Below, one piece after another: positions 27,483-39,600 of a stretch of 64,000 bases of DNA; the first letter of the stretch is position 1, and each line of letters opens with the position of its first letter. The position numbers and the translations under genes are program-made. The DNA is from Chrysogorgia sp. JL179-B06 (taxonomy: Eukaryota; Cnidaria; Anthozoa; Scleralcyonacea; Chrysogorgiidae): positions 1,690,501-1,754,500 of the forward strand of contig JAYKKM010000471.1 of NCBI GenBank assembly GCA_035772405.1, in the 5' to 3' direction. Below the pieces are notes generated by a model. The model did no database searches. It saw nothing but the letters and a program-made list of their open reading frames with translations, and was not told the DNA's origin.

Positions 27483-28290
27483 TAAACACTTTCAGAAAAG
27501 AACACGAAGAAAGGCTTCAACATCACCTTATTTCACAAGGTTCATTCTTTTCCAACATCATTAAATATTCGACTCTCTCGTTCAACTCCACATGGTCCTC
27601 AGTCCAAAGCAAACTCCCTAAGAACATATTTAACTTCACCATCCGATACATCAACAACACGCTTCCGACTCGCAAAAACCTTGTGAAATGGGGAATATCA
27701 CCTACATCTGACTGTTCATTCTGCTTGCAACCTGAGACCCTACTTCACGTCATTGCTGGTTGCCAAACATACCTAAACGAAGGGCGGTTTACTTGGCGAC
27801 ATGACTCTGTTTTAAATTTTATTGCCTCCTCACTCAACTCCGTACAAAATTATAGCCTCTACGCTGATATACCTGGCTACATCAGCCCATCTGTTCTCAC
27901 CGGAGATAGATTACGCCCCGATCTTTTGGTAACAATCGAAAACAAATGTATATATATTCTCGAACTCACAGTCGGATTTGAATCCAATCTACTCAATAAT
28001 GCCACCCGTAAAAGACAGAAGTATCAGGAACTAATTGCGGAACAGAACAACAATTATGAACAAGTTAAATTTGTGAATCTGTCCATCAGCTCACTCGGAG
28101 TCTTCAGTAAACCATCATTAGAATTTATTGAAATGCTGAAAGATCTCAAATTTGACGAACGTTGCCGAAAGTACTTCATGAAAAGAATAATTAACATTTG
28201 TATAAGAACCTCATATTATATTTTCTGTAAACGTAACAAAACCTGGGACAACCCAACACTAATGCAAAACTAATATTATATATCATATAT
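27482..28290 (+). mobile_element. LINE 3' part with restriction-like endonuclease
   Basis: A frame open from 27482 to the stop at 28271-28273 encodes LPTRKNLVKWGISPTSDCSF, the zinc-knuckle CSFCLQPETLLHVIAGC with RFTWRHDSVL, and the endonuclease core GDRLRPDLLVTIENKCIYIL with ELTVGFESN, a PD-(D/E)xK pattern. The reverse transcriptase is missing. About 90 bp later an ATT/AAT-rich repeat begins. Confidence 0.75.
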
Positions 28291-28380
28291 ATCGTTAATT
28301 CAAGTAGACATTGGTGAACTACCTGTAAAAGAGAGGTTTATCATTGTAGTATATATCAATTATGAATAAATAAAGTTTAC

Positions 28381-28476
28381 ATTATTATTAATAATAATAA
28401 TATTAATAATATTATTATTAATAATAATATTAATAATATTATTATTAATAATATTATTATTATTATTATTATAAAT
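28381..28476. repeat. ATT/AAT-rich microsatellite
   Basis: Mixed ATT and AAT triplets with palindromic AATATT junctions over about 95 bp, after the 3' end of the forward LINE. Confidence 0.85.
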
Positions 28477-28599
28477 TATTTTTATTAATAATAAACATTC
28501 ACATGATACTATTATATAATACATATTTCTTAAAAATCTAAAAATATTCTTCAAGTAATTTATACACACTTAAAACAGTCATTAATAGTAATAAATAGT

Positions 28600-30024
28600 C
28601 ATTAATCTCTCCTCCGTATTATTGTCTCTCCTTCCATAAGTACTGTCTGTTGCATTGTCCTCATTATTCTTGTTACGTTCCTTTCTCCCTCAATCACTTT
28701 TGCCACCGCTTAATTGCTCGTCTTCTTCACATCACCACCCATACATCCAATAATAACTGGTACTACTTCCACTCTATAACCTGGTCTCTTCTCCCTAGTC
28801 TCAAACGCAAGTTGTTGGTACTTTCGCAGTTTGGTTCGCGTTACCTCCTCTATATTCATTTCCATTGGGCACGACATTTCCACCAACCATATCTTCTTGT
28901 CTCTTTCGTCCTCCAGGGTCATATCGGGTCTACGTGCTGTACATCGTTTTCCTCATTCTGTACTCAAAGTCCCAACAAAGTTTGAATTCATTACCCTTGA
29001 GTACATGTCCCTTCTTCCATCTCTCTCCGTACTATACTGTACTTTCAGGAAGAAGTCCTTTCTCTATTGCCCAATTGACTCCTAATACCATCAGTGCATT
29101 ATTGTGTCTGCAAAGGTATTCATATCCCGCCAGTATTTCACATCCTGTAAGCAGGTGTTGAACGGTTTCATCGTGTTGGCCACATAACCTACACTTTCCA
29201 TTTGTATCTCCGATTCCTCGCAATGCTTTCCATTTCCGAGTTTCAACCATTTGTTCCAACATATTCATAATCCCTGCTGTCTTCTGTACTGTAATGTTTG
29301 AGCTCAACCACATGTGGCTTTCTTTTTCCTGCCTTGCAAACACTTGGCTCTGCATGACTTTCTCTTTATACTCGTTCTTTAGCTTATCCTTATATCGCTT
29401 CTTCATCTCCTTCTTCAACCCCTTCCAACAACCTGACCAATCATTCTCCACTTTCTCTCCATCTTTCCAAATCTCCTCCTGCCTAAAGTCGACTTCAAGT
29501 CCCATTTCCTGTAGTGCTTGTTCTGCTTCCCTTTTCAGGCTTTTGTACTCGCTGTTATACTCTCTCTTCCATGCTGTCCTTATCCAGCGGCTTGAGCTTA
29601 ACACCGTGTATGTTGCCACACGCACTTTCGTCTCTTTGTAGACCTGTCTCAGACTCTTTAAACCTCGCCCGCCATCCTGCCTATTCATGTAGAGCCGTTC
29701 GTCACTTCCTTGCCTCCCTAGCATTCCTTTTCTGCGTAAGATCTCCTTCACCATCATGTCAAGATCATATAGTTCCTTTTTGGTGAACTGGAAAATAGTG
29801 GACGTGGGGTGTGGGTGACTCAAGTTTACAGTGATTCCAATCTCGTTAGCATATTTTAACACCTCCTTTACTAAAGATTGATGGCCTTGATCAACTGCTC
29901 TTTCTTCAAACTCCCGAACCAACTGTACTGTGGAATCTGTATTTCTATACATCTTGATACCCGCTTTGATCTTGGTTAGCTTGTACTCGTTCTCCACAGA
30001 GCAAAGACCACTAAAGACCAGCAA
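28600..30024 (-). mobile_element. LINE with restriction-like endonuclease, degenerate
   Basis: The main frame (29032-30024) begins near 30024 (SVENEYKLTKIKAGIKMYRN), continues through basic helical sequence and ends with GKCRLCGQHDETVQHLLTGC and YLCRHNNALM (zinc-knuckle). Beyond a break, 28710-28922 gives MTLEDERDKKIWLVEMSCP, the endonuclease active-site region, and KLRKYQQLAFETREKRPGY. The forward remnant at 14460 is the same family. It meets the next LINE head to head near 30020. Confidence 0.75.
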
Positions 30025-31566
30025 AGATTACCAGACGTAAAGCAAGTATGGTTTGCGGATGACTCGACTGCAGCAGGAAGTTTGCAAGCACTAAAGAGTT
30101 GGTGGCAACATCTCACTGATGGAGGTCCTGGTTTTGGCTACTTTCCAAATGCTAGTAAAACCACACTGATAGTCAAACCGGAATTTGTTGAGAAGGCCAA
30201 CGAAATGTTCGAAGGATCTGGAATTGAAATTACTTCTGAAGGCCAGAAGATACTTGGAGCTGCCATTGGTACATCCAACTTTGTCGAAGAATATGTAGTA
30301 AAGAAGGTGGAAAAGTGGGTAAATGAAATTTTAGCTCTGTCTAAAATAGCTGAAATGTATCCACATGCAGCTTATGCTGCCTTTACTCATGCTATTATGG
30401 GAAAATGGCAATACATCATGCGAACAATTGGCAACATTGACAGTCTCTTCCAGCCAATTGAAGATGCCATCAACGAGAAATTCATCCCAGCCCTTACTGG
30501 TAGAGATAAATGCTCGTCCCAAGAAAGGAAACTACTTTCTCTACCAACTCGCCTCGGTGGACTTAACATCATAAATCCAGTTGCAGCTGCAAACACCCAG
30601 TTCGACGCCTCCCAAAAGATTGCTGCGCCTCTGAAAGAAATGATTATTAACCAAACGGAATCTTACAGAAAACCGGAACTGCAGGACATTAAAAGCAATT
30701 TGCGTCAACAGAAGAACCAACATCACGCGCGTGTAGCTGCAGAAGTCAGAGAAAGCTTGCCACAGAATAAGCAACGATCTATGGATCTAGTAAATGAAAA
30801 AGGCTCCTCATCATGGTTAACTACCCTACCATTGAAAGATCAAGGTTTTAGCCTCAATAAGGGTGAGTTTCGCGATGCCCTCAGCTTAAGATATGGGTGG
30901 CAGTTGAAAAACCTTGCCCATCACTGTGTATGTGGTGCAAGTTTTTCGACTGATCATGCCATGATCTGCCCACATGGTGGAATGACTATCGTCCGTCACA
31001 ATGAAATCCGTGATTTGACAGCAGATTGGCTGAAGGAAGTCTGCACCGAGACTGAGAAAGAACCGCAGCTACAACCTTTATCTGGTGAGAACATTCTTCC
31101 CCGAACAGCAAACAGACGAGAAGAAGCTAGAGCGGATATTAAGGCAAAAGGCTTTTGGTGTCGCCAGCAGAGCGCATTTTTTGATGTAAGGGTGTTTCAC
31201 CCGAACGCGCCGAGCTATCGCAACACAAGCATCGCAGCCTTATACCGCAGACAAGAACAAGCCAAGAAGAGAGAATACGGAGATAGGATCAGAGAAGTTG
31301 AGCATGCCTCTTTCACGCCTTTGGTGTTCTCGACAACTGGGGGAATCAGTAAAGAAACGACTGTAGCATACAAGAGATTGGCGGAGTTGCTGGCATTCAA
31401 ACATAAAACTGAATATAATACCACTCTAGCCTGGATGCGATGCTCGCTCTCGTTTGCCCTACTTAGATCTGCTATTTCATGCATTAGAGGCACTAGAGCA
31501 TCATCGGCACATCGATCCTCGGATACAAACATCGAACTTACTATTGCAGAAAGTCGATTATCTTAG
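30019..31566 (+). CDS. LINE reverse transcriptase (C-terminal half) plus endonuclease
   Basis: The frame enters at motif C (VWFADDSTAAG, near 30050) and is open for about 510 codons. It contains GPGFGYFPNASKTTLIVKPE, LGGLNIINP and the thumb region, then a Cys/His cluster (CVCGASFSTDHAMICPHGG, VRHNEIRDLTADWLKEVC) and ARADIKAKGFW...FFDVRVFHPNAP, which resembles a PD-(D/E)xK endonuclease core. It ends FALLRSAISCIRGTR. It is a different family from its neighbours. The 5' half is missing but this part has no lesion, so the insertion may be young. Confidence 0.75.
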   Translation, partial: QQRLPDVKQVWFADDSTAAGSLQALKSWWQHLTDGGPGFGYFPNASKTTLIVKPEFVEKANEMFEGSGIEITSEGQKILGAAIGTSNFVEEYVVKKVEKWVNEILALSKIAEMYPHAAYAAFTHAIMGKWQYIMRTIGNIDSLFQPIEDAINEKFIPALTGRDKCSSQERKLLSLPTRLGGLNIINPVAAANTQFDASQKIAAPLKEMIINQTESYRKPELQDIKSNLRQQKNQHHARVAAEVRESLPQNKQRSMDLVNEKGSSSWLTTLPLKDQGFSLNKGEFRDALSLRYGWQLKNLAHHCVCGASFSTDHAMICPHGGMTIVRHNEIRDLTADWLKEVCTETEKEPQLQPLSGENILPRTANRREEARADIKAKGFWCRQQSAFFDVRVFHPNAPSYRNTSIAALYRRQEQAKKREYGDRIREVEHASFTPLVFSTTGGISKETTVAYKRLAELLAFKHKTEYNTTLAWMRCSLSFALLRSAISCIRGTRASSAHRSSDTNIELTIAESRLS

Positions 31567-31735
31567 AACTTCATACTTATTTTTTATATTTTATTTTTTA
31601 TGTTTTGTTTTTGTTTCTGTATCTTCTAATCTTTTCTTGCTATTTTATTATGTTCATGTATATATATAAATTACTTGAAGAATATTTTTAGATTTTTAAG
31701 AAATTTGTATTATAGAGAATATATTGAATAAAATT

Positions 31736-31766
31736 GTATTATTATTATTTTTTTTTTAAATTATTA

Positions 31767-31797
<31 letters not shown>
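31736..31797. repeat. (ATT)n microsatellite shared by two convergent LINE 3' ends
   Basis: ATT triplets, interrupted by a T-run, lie between the forward LINE ending near 31735 and the reverse LINE ending near 31798. Confidence 0.85.
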
Positions 31798-33972
31798 TTG
31801 TTTTGTGTTTCACGGTAATGGTATACCGGTATTTAATCCTCACTGACAGGTTTCTTCAACTTAAGCCAGTGATTCTTCACTCCATCGCTAGTAGCACTGA
31901 GTGTTGTAAGATATTCAAATCATAGGGGATATCTAGTTTTTTGAGGTAGGACTGTAGATCCTTTGGTACTGAGCCCAATGCACCTATTATGATTGGTACC
32001 ACTACCGTCTTTTTATTCCACATTCTGGCCACTTCCAGTCATAGTTCAGAATAGTTGTCTAATTTCTCAAATTTCTTCTGCACCAGGTTGTGATCGCCGG
32101 GGTTTGCCACATCAATAATTGTACACTCGTTCTTCTCCTTATTCACTACGATGATGTCTGGTCTTCTGTGCTTGATTTCCCGATCTGTTTGAATATTGAA
32201 GTCCCATAATATTTTAACCCTCTCATTCTCTACCACACTGTCCACTTTGTGCTGGTACCATTTCTCACTGACTTTTAAGCCGTACTTTCTACATATGGAC
32301 CAATGCAGGTTCAGGCATACTTTATCGTGTCTCCTCTTATAATCTTTCTGTGCCAGCGTGCTACATGCACTTACAATATGCATTACACTTTCTACCTTTT
32401 CGCCACATAACCTACATTTATCTGAGACATTCAATCCGTATATACTCTTCTTAATGGAGTTTGTATTTAACGCTTGATCTTGTGCAGCAGTTATCAGGCT
32501 TTCTGTTTCACGTTTGAGATAGCCTTTACTTAACCAATTCCACGATTCTTCTGTTTTCAGATCCTTTGTATCTCTCTCAAACTGCTCGTGGAGTTTCATG
32601 CTTTCCACCTCCTTTTTCTTCTCAGCATCTACCCTTTTCTTGTAATCTTCTTTCCCTTCTACTTGTTCTTTAATTATTCCTTCTTCCTTTACAACTGCTT
32701 TCAGTAGGGTTTCTTCACTGTTTACTATATAGTGATGTAAGCTTCTCAATTCACTCGCGATGCATTCTTCAACGCTGATCAAACCTCTTCCTCCTTCTTT
32801 TCTCTTGATGTACTGTATATCCTTCGCACATTTGACTTAGGATGGATGGCGTGGTATGCACTCATCATTCTTCGGGTATGCCTGTCTAACTCCCTGGTCT
32901 CATTCTTTGTCCACCCAATGAATGCTGCACTGTATCGTATCACTGCCACCGCCCATGAGTTGATTGCCAAGAAAAGATTTCGACCATTAAGCTTGCTCTT
33001 AAGCAGAAGTCTTAGTCTCCTCAAGTAGATATCTTTGACTTTAGCTTTTATTTCAGCACACATGATAGTATCAATCTCCAACACACCAAGGTATTTATAC
33101 CCTTCAGGCTCCGTCATTTCTTCTCCAACCGGGAGTTTAATGCCCCGACTTTCCACCCTTCGTCCCCTCTTCAATGTCACTACTACACACTTGGATATCC
33201 CAAACTCCATACCAATATCAGTACTACATTGTCGGATGGTTTGCACCAGTGAATCAACTTCATTGTCATTTTTGGCGAAGACTTTAAGGTCATCCATAAA
33301 TAACATGTGATTGATCATTGGGCCATTTTTCTCCAGTTTATATCCCATTCCTGTCTCTCGTATCTCGTAGCACATGTGTCACTGGTATTAGCGCGAGGTG
33401 AGAAAGAGTCTCCTTGGAAGATGCCCCTGTTAATGTTCACTGGGCCTAGACACTCCCCATTAGAGTACAGGTTGGTTCTCCATTTGGTCATACTTCTGGA
33501 CATCAGGTCAATCACATTGTCTGCTATGCCAAACATTTGCAATGTTTTAATTATCCAAGAATGTGGTACCATGTCATATGCCTTTTTATAATCTATCCAG
33601 GCCATACTTAGGTTTGTTCTTCTTCGTTTGCAATTTTTCAGTACACATTTATCAATGGAGAGATGGTCCTTTGTTCCTTGACATCCTTTTCTGCAGCCTT
33701 TCTGTTCATCAGGGAGGTTGTTTTGTTCCAAGTGGGAGTAAGTTTTTTCACTAATCATAGCTGTCAACAGTTTACATAAAAGGTTCAGGCATGCAATTGG
33801 TCTGTAATTATTCGCCTCTGATCCTTTCGTAGGGTCTTTCATTAACAATATAGTTCGTCCTTCTACCATCCAATCAGGTACATTTCCCGTTGTTATACAT
33901 TCATCCAGAACTTTTGCCAAACACTTATGGAGACAGGTACAGTTTTTTAACCAATAGCCTTGTATACCATCA

Positions 33973-33977
<5 letters not shown>
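31798..33977 (-). mobile_element. LINE with restriction-like endonuclease, longest copy
   Basis: Three overlapping frames joined by frameshifts: 33315-34016 (GIQGYWLKNCTCLHKCLAKV, VEGRTILLMKDPTKGSEANN then YRPIACLNLLCKL, AWIDYKKAYDMVPHSWI = motif A, GIFQGDSFSP), 32779-33375 (HMLFMDDLKVFAKND = motif C region, YKYLGVLEIDTI) and 32039-32782 (CRLCGEKVESVMHIVSAC zinc-knuckle, HRRPDIIVVNKEKNECTIID = endonuclease). The PD...D pattern is intact. Coding similarity continues to about 31800. Both ends meet ATT microsatellites. Confidence 0.8.

Positions 33978-34008
<31 letters not shown>
33970..34008. repeat. (ATT)n microsatellite at the LINE 5' boundary
   Basis: About eleven ATT units directly precede (on the reverse strand) the truncated 5' end of the LINE at 31798-33977. 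Confidence 0.9.
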
Positions 34009-34009
<1 letters not shown>

Positions 34010-34010
<1 letters not shown>

Positions 34011-34965
34011 AAACAATATTTTAGCAAAAAATAAAAGTAAAGTTTTTATGCTTCTACTGGAGAGTAGACTAGTCCTGCCTTGCTGAACAGCCGCTGCGAT
34101 GTATTGAGAGGTACATTAGCCAGCTAGTTCATTTCGTTGCCACCACTTTAACGATCTTCATCTCCGTTGATCACTGGGTTGGTTATGTGATGTATCGTAC
34201 AATTTCTGCGGACAAACGATGACGCAGTGACTGGATACAAGCGATGGTAATTCGCTGATTCATTTGGATTTGAATCGGTTTTTCGGTTTTCCAATTTAAA
34301 CGAAACCGAAAAACGGATCTCTAAAAATAACCGGAAATGCAACACACGTGCAGTAGGAACTCTTATTCACCTTGCTTTTACAGCTACATGTATATGCCAC
34401 CAACACAGACTAAAATACTTACGTTCTCACAGTAACTGTTCCATTAAGCTGCCCAAGAGCAATAAGAACTTTATTATCAAGGTCAGCCTTCGGATAGAGT
34501 GCCACACACTGCAATACAACAACCACAGAATTACTCTACATGGAAAATGCCACGTAGTCAGTTTTCGTTCGTATCGTACAACATGAACAAATAGTGAGGC
34601 AGTAAGAATTGTAATTTTACGATACTTGATGCTGAATATAAGAAGATTCGTTAAATTGTCTATGAAGTGAAAAATTCCGATCTGGAATAAAACTACAATC
34701 GTTGCATAAATTAGTTGGGACAGCCGAAAAAAACCAAGGTATCCTCTGTGGTATGAGTAAACGTACGGCAAGGGCTACATTGCCTTCTCCCCTCCCCTCA
34801 TTTCAATGTTGATGCTTTTTGGGGCTTGTGCGCCTCTTCACTTGGCCACAGTTAGCCCCAAATGTTGATAACGGCAACATTGAGGAGAGGGCATAACTGC
34901 ACAGGTGTCCCAACAATTTTTGCAACGATTGTAGATAACAATTTTCAAAAAAATCAAATACAGTA
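34010..34965. other. No gene recognised
   Basis: Mixed sequence without coding similarity or transposon ends. A frame at 34427-34771 on the minus strand has no family features. Confidence 0.45.
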
Positions 34966-35160
34966 AAGCCTGGTTTCCATTTGGTCGCCACGATCGCAAC
35001 GGTGTCACATGGTTGATGTAATAGAGTGTCCATCTATCTCTGCAATGAGTAAAGACTGCTTTGCATACAGCAGACAAAAGACAAGATAGATCGACACACT
35101 ATATTACATCAACCACTATGACACCGTTGCGATCCTGACGACCAAATGGAAACCAGGCTT
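34966..35160. mobile_element. MITE with ~75-bp terminal inverted repeats
   Basis: It starts AAGCCTGGTTTCCATTTGG and ends with the reverse complement of this. The arms continue through GATCGCAACGGTGTCA and GGTTGATGTAATA, leaving only about 50 bp in the centre. No coding capacity. The target duplication is not clear (TA or none). Confidence 0.7.
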
Positions 35161-35630
35161 AAGTGCGGTCTGTACTTTTCGGGATATCGAATGTCAAATA
35201 TGTAATATTACAAAATAGTGAATTACCTGGATTGAATATACGGAGTTGATGATGTATATAAATGGCTAATATTCCACAATCTATTGTTATTATGCATAGT
35301 AATATAGTGTTGCTAGCTAACCTTTATCCTATTTATTTCGTCTGACAAAACATTATTATCAACTGTTGACAATTCAGTAGCGTTTTTCAGAGCTTTAAGA
35401 CGATTTTTAAAGTGGATTTTGCAGCATAACTTCGTAAATTTTGCATTTGGTTAATGTATTTTCTCTTGAATATTAGCGTACTCCTCTCAGTTCAGGTTTT
35501 TCGCTCTTGTGCATGAAAGAAACAGCCAGTTTCATCTGCAGTTGGTTAAAAAACTCACGACCTCATTTTCCATTTTGTTTTTTTCATTACTAGTGATACG
35601 AGCTGATAGTTTGCTAGTATAAGAACAAAT

Positions 35631-35730
35631 CAGATTGCAGAATAGCTCATATACGGTGGATGGCTATATTATAAATATATTCATTATATAGCTACTAGTA
35701 GGATATGAGCTATCTCGCAATTTGATTGGT
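35631..35730. repeat. Inverted repeat, ~28-bp arms
   Basis: AATCAGATTGCAGAATAGCT (from 35627) and the reverse complement of AGCTATCTCGCAATTTGATT (to about 35727) are similar. A third related stretch (GAGGTGATAGCCTAGCAGTA, reverse) follows. MITE-like; boundaries uncertain. Confidence 0.4.
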
Positions 35731-37200
35731 TCCTCTACTGCTAGGCTATCACCTCATATCCTAGCAGTATAGAGAAAAAAACAAGATGGCGGCATGTTTT
35801 TAGGCCAAAAAAAGAGAAGCCCCGAACTGACTTGAAGTGTTTGGCTATATAATAAAACAATTATACCAATACTACTTATAACTAGGAGTTCTTATCAGAA
35901 GTGAAATGCTGCCTCTGGATTGACGCAGGAGCAGTGCTACGAGGTTGGAGCAGTGTTCAGGATCAGGCATGCCAGCAGAATGATGCTAGAAATTTTCTAT
36001 AGCATATAGAGGATAAAATAAATAGGCTGTAATTCTACACCACATATCAAGGCGATCATAGCCTTGTAATATTAAAATAACATAAGGTAATCATATGGCG
36101 CGTTTATAATGTCAAAATTCAATGTTTGAACGCCATACATCTAATTCGAACAACATTTACTCGGAAGTGCAAGCCTCGCGAAGTTATAAATTTTCCATGA
36201 TGAAGCGACACTTTTGCCAAATCGAACTTCACGTTTGTAATATTTGCTGGCGGTCGTGCGGTCATTTTCAAATCGAACAAACGAACGGGAATAGGCGTTA
36301 ACTCTGGCTACAGGCTACTTGTGCTTGTGTATTTTATTATTATTATACAAATTATTTATACACGGTAGCCTTTCAGTATAAAACCACTGCTTTTCAAAGG
36401 GCCATGTTAAAATGGTTATTTACAATAAATACAAAGCTAAACAAACAATACAACATACAACTTATATAATAACAAGACGCCCGCTAGGCGTTAACTTGGG
36501 CTACTAATTTTAGGGACATGGCGCGCATATTGCCTGCGGAGATGGGTATGCATTGGTGGCATGTTAGACAGTTGGAATTAGAAAACCCGCTCACTTGTCT
36601 TATATTACCAAGGATAATATTTAATGCATTGATTTCTGTCATCAGGCACTGAAGGCATTGTGCAGCGCTGGGCTGGAAATAACGAAGAAAAATCAGGCGT
36701 CTACACGCAGGCTAACCTCCCCAATGCAGAAACGAAAACACTAAACATGCACGGCAATGCTATTTTTCTAATATTTGTTCGATTGAAGGTCTTCGTGTGT
36801 CAAAATTCATATAAAAATCAACGGCAAGGTATACGAAACATATCTGTTACGAAATTACATCGGTTTAATGGACATAAAAGCATTAAATCATCGGGTATTA
36901 AAACGACGAATAGATCTTGAAGCCATATTATGTCCTTTGATTTTAAAGACGAGTCTCACTTTAATCGCTTACGCATCAGTTTCTCATATAACATCTGATC
37001 TTCACATTTTAAGTAGACGAAACCTACAGCGTTCGATTCGCCAGATTCAAGTGATCATTTCGATATAGAATTGATTTAAATCGGACAAAAACAAACGTTA
37101 CGTTTCATAATGATTAATATTACAAAGTTTCACGGGATAAATGTCAACACATGATATAATATTATTTCCCTGTCCTTCGGCTGTCCATTCCGTCTTCATG
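35731..37200. other. No gene recognised; short ATT stretch at 36335
   Basis: The region contains an ATT microsatellite-like start at 36335-36347 followed by ATACACGGTAGCCTTTCAGT, which resembles the 3' tail of the CR1-like LINE at 11940 (CACGGTAGAATC), so a LINE tail remnant is possible. No coding homology. Confidence 0.35.
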
Positions 37201-37207
37201 ATTGATC

Positions 37208-37530
37208 TCTCATCATTGTGTTTCTCTCGTCTTGGAGAGAATCTTTGCAATGGTTAAGCGTTTGCGGGTTTACAGGTATCGGTAAACTTTTCCAACTGCG
37301 ATTCATTGTCAATAAAACGAAAGTTCGAACTCGCTTCAAATATTCGCTCGCATTGCCTTGCAACGACTATATGTTGTCAATTGTCATGTTGACGTTTCGT
37401 CCACGGTTCTGCGAGTTCTTTCTTTAATCTCTGATCTGTGTTTCTCTCGTCCAGCTATCCTGGAGAGAATCTTTGCATTTATAGTTTGCGGGTTTACAGG
37501 TCTCGTAATACGATTCATTGACAACGTTTT
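37208..37530 (+). repeat. Diverged direct duplication (~100 bp, two copies)
   Basis: Copy 1 (37212-37315) and copy 2 (37437-37525) share TGTGTTTCTCTCGTC, GGAGAGAATCTTTGCA, TTTGCGGGTTTACAGGT and CGATTCATTG in the same order. Function unknown. Confidence 0.5.
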
Positions 37531-37689
37531 GCATGCCGGCCTATCGCGGGATGACTGCATTTCTTGCATGTTTCGCAAAGCCTATCGGGAGACGTTTGCA
37601 AATTCTCGACATAAATAACACGGAAAATAGAGCCCTTTTTAAGACTTGGTGCCACCACAGCTAGCCCAAGTAATTATTAATTAAATAGA

Positions 37690-39142
37690 TTACATTAAAA
37701 TTAATAATAATAAATAATGATTAATTAGTTATTTTGTAACGGTATACTTTTAAGGTATCGTTTGAAAGATGGCACTGAAATTTTTCCGTTATTTCGTTCG
37801 GTTGCTCGTTCCAGGAAATGGCAGCTCTATAGGGAAAACTTCTTTTGAGAAAATTTGTTTTTGGTTTCGCCAACGACAGTTTAGTATCATTGCTTCGTAA
37901 ATTGTAATTTGTGTTATTGCATTTGTTAAATAGCTCAGATATATACTTCGGTAACCTTTCAGTTAATGCCTTAAATGTTAAGATTATTTCACGATTTTTT
38001 AAAGTTTTGTCGATAGGCAACCATCCAAGTTTATCAAGTATTTCACTGGAACGAACATCATATGTATCACCAGTTATCACTCGCGCAGCTCTCCTTTGTA
38101 ATTTAGATAGTTCGTTAATATGAGTACAATAACCGTCTCTCCAAACTGTCGAGCAATATGTGAGGTATGGCAAAACTAGAGCATTATACATTGTGACTAG
38201 ATCTTTTAGTGGAAGGAAAGATTTTGCTCTTCTTAGCAGAGCAATATTCTGGGAATTTTTTTACATTGTTCCTCTATGTGCATATCAAATTTTAAGTGTT
38301 CATCAATGATCAAACCTAGCGTTTTCTTATATGGAACTATTTTTATCCTATCTCCACCAATGTTAATTTGAGGGCTTTCAGTAATTAATGCCAGACGATA
38401 ATTAGAACCAATTAACATGAATTTTGTTTTATCTTTATTCAGTGTGAGTTTATTTGCAATAAGCCATTTATTAACATTTTCTAGATCTTTATTTAGTTTA
38501 TCTTCAATCTCGTTAATTGTATATCCACTGCATGAGAGAGTGGTGTCATCGGCAAATAACGTTGCCTTTGTAGTTTCTAAGCTATTTGGTAAATCGTTAA
38601 TGTATAAGAGGAAAAGAAGTGGGCCTAGGTTTGATCCTTGAGGCACTCCACAATCAAGTTCCCTTACATCTGACGATTCGTTATTAATCATGCAAATTTG
38701 TTTCCTTTTTTTAATATACGATCTAAACCATTCAAGACTGGTGCCTCTAACTCCATATTGCTCAAGTTTAGAGATTAGGATGTCGTGATTCACCGTGTCA
38801 AAAGCTTTTTTGAGGTCCAGAAAGAGAACGCCATTAATTAAACCATTATCCATGTTGAAAAGCCATTCATTTGTAGAAAAAAGGAGAGCAGTTTCAGTTG
38901 AATGTTGTGGACGAAAGCCAGACTGTTGCTCTGAAATAATGTTGTTTTCAATCAAGAATGAACTTAGTTGGATACATACGAGTTTTTCAAAAAGTTTTGC
39001 TACAGCTGATATAACAGAAATTGGGCGGTAATTTCCACAATCTGTTTTATCACCTTCCTTAAAGATTGGTGATACTCGAGCCAATTTCCATTCATCGGGA
39101 AATATTCCAGTCTGGATTGATACATTAAAAATGTTAACAAGC
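37690..39142 (-). mobile_element. CR1-like LINE, 5'-truncated, one frameshift
   Basis: The long frame 38233-39142 encodes FPDEWKLARVSPIFKEGDKT, CGNYRPISVISAVAKLFEK, LFLDLKKAFDTVNHDILISK (motif A), ELDCGVPQGSNLGPLLFLLY and TLFADDTTLSCSG (motif C). After a frameshift near 38245 the C-terminal part (37721-38191) reads YNALVLPYLTYCSTVWRDG and AARVITGDTYDVR. All palm motifs are intact; the endonuclease and 5' part are lost. The 3' end lies in AT-rich sequence near 37690. Confidence 0.85.
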
Positions 39143-39279
39143 TAGTGATTCAACAACAGTATGACCTGCATCCTTTAGTAATTTCATCAATTTTATGTAA
39201 AGTACGCAGCACAATTTGGTGTTGGAATATATAAATTTTAACATTTTATATATACATGTATATATTATATATATATACA

Positions 39280-39600
39280 TTTTTTTCGCAACTGGTCCCG
39301 GTTTGGTCTTAAACTGTATATATTCCAACACTCGAAATTTTCCTTCACCATAAATCCTTTAGAACATGTAGTTTAATCGAGTGAAATGCTAAATATTACT
39401 TGTAATATACCCAGAATCTTATCCCGGCATTACCACCACTATATATACAGAACTCGTGACTAGGCTCTCGGCAACGGCTTCCATAGTTCAGTGGTCAGAG
39501 CACTGCACTAGCATCGCAGGGTCGCGGGTTCAATTCCAGGCGGAAGGCCTTGAAGTTGCATTTTTCGCAACTGGTCCCGGTTTGGTCTTAAAATTCACGC
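39280..39600 (+). mobile_element. tRNA-like repeat (A-rich copy)
   Basis: The unit runs from CCTTCACCATAAATCC through CCCAGAATCTTATCCCGGC to a tRNA-like part at 39475-39548 (TAGTTCAGTGGTCAGAGCA A box; GGTTCAATTCC B box; AGC in the anticodon loop) and ends TTTTTCGCAACTGGTCCCGG. The end piece also occurs alone at 39280-39308. It is the best comparison for the altered copies at 21073-21395. Confidence 0.6.

Noticed and set aside
34427..34771. Membrane protein gene on the minus strand
   Set aside because: Hydrophobic composition comes from A/T-rich DNA; no start context, family or neighbouring exons could be seen.
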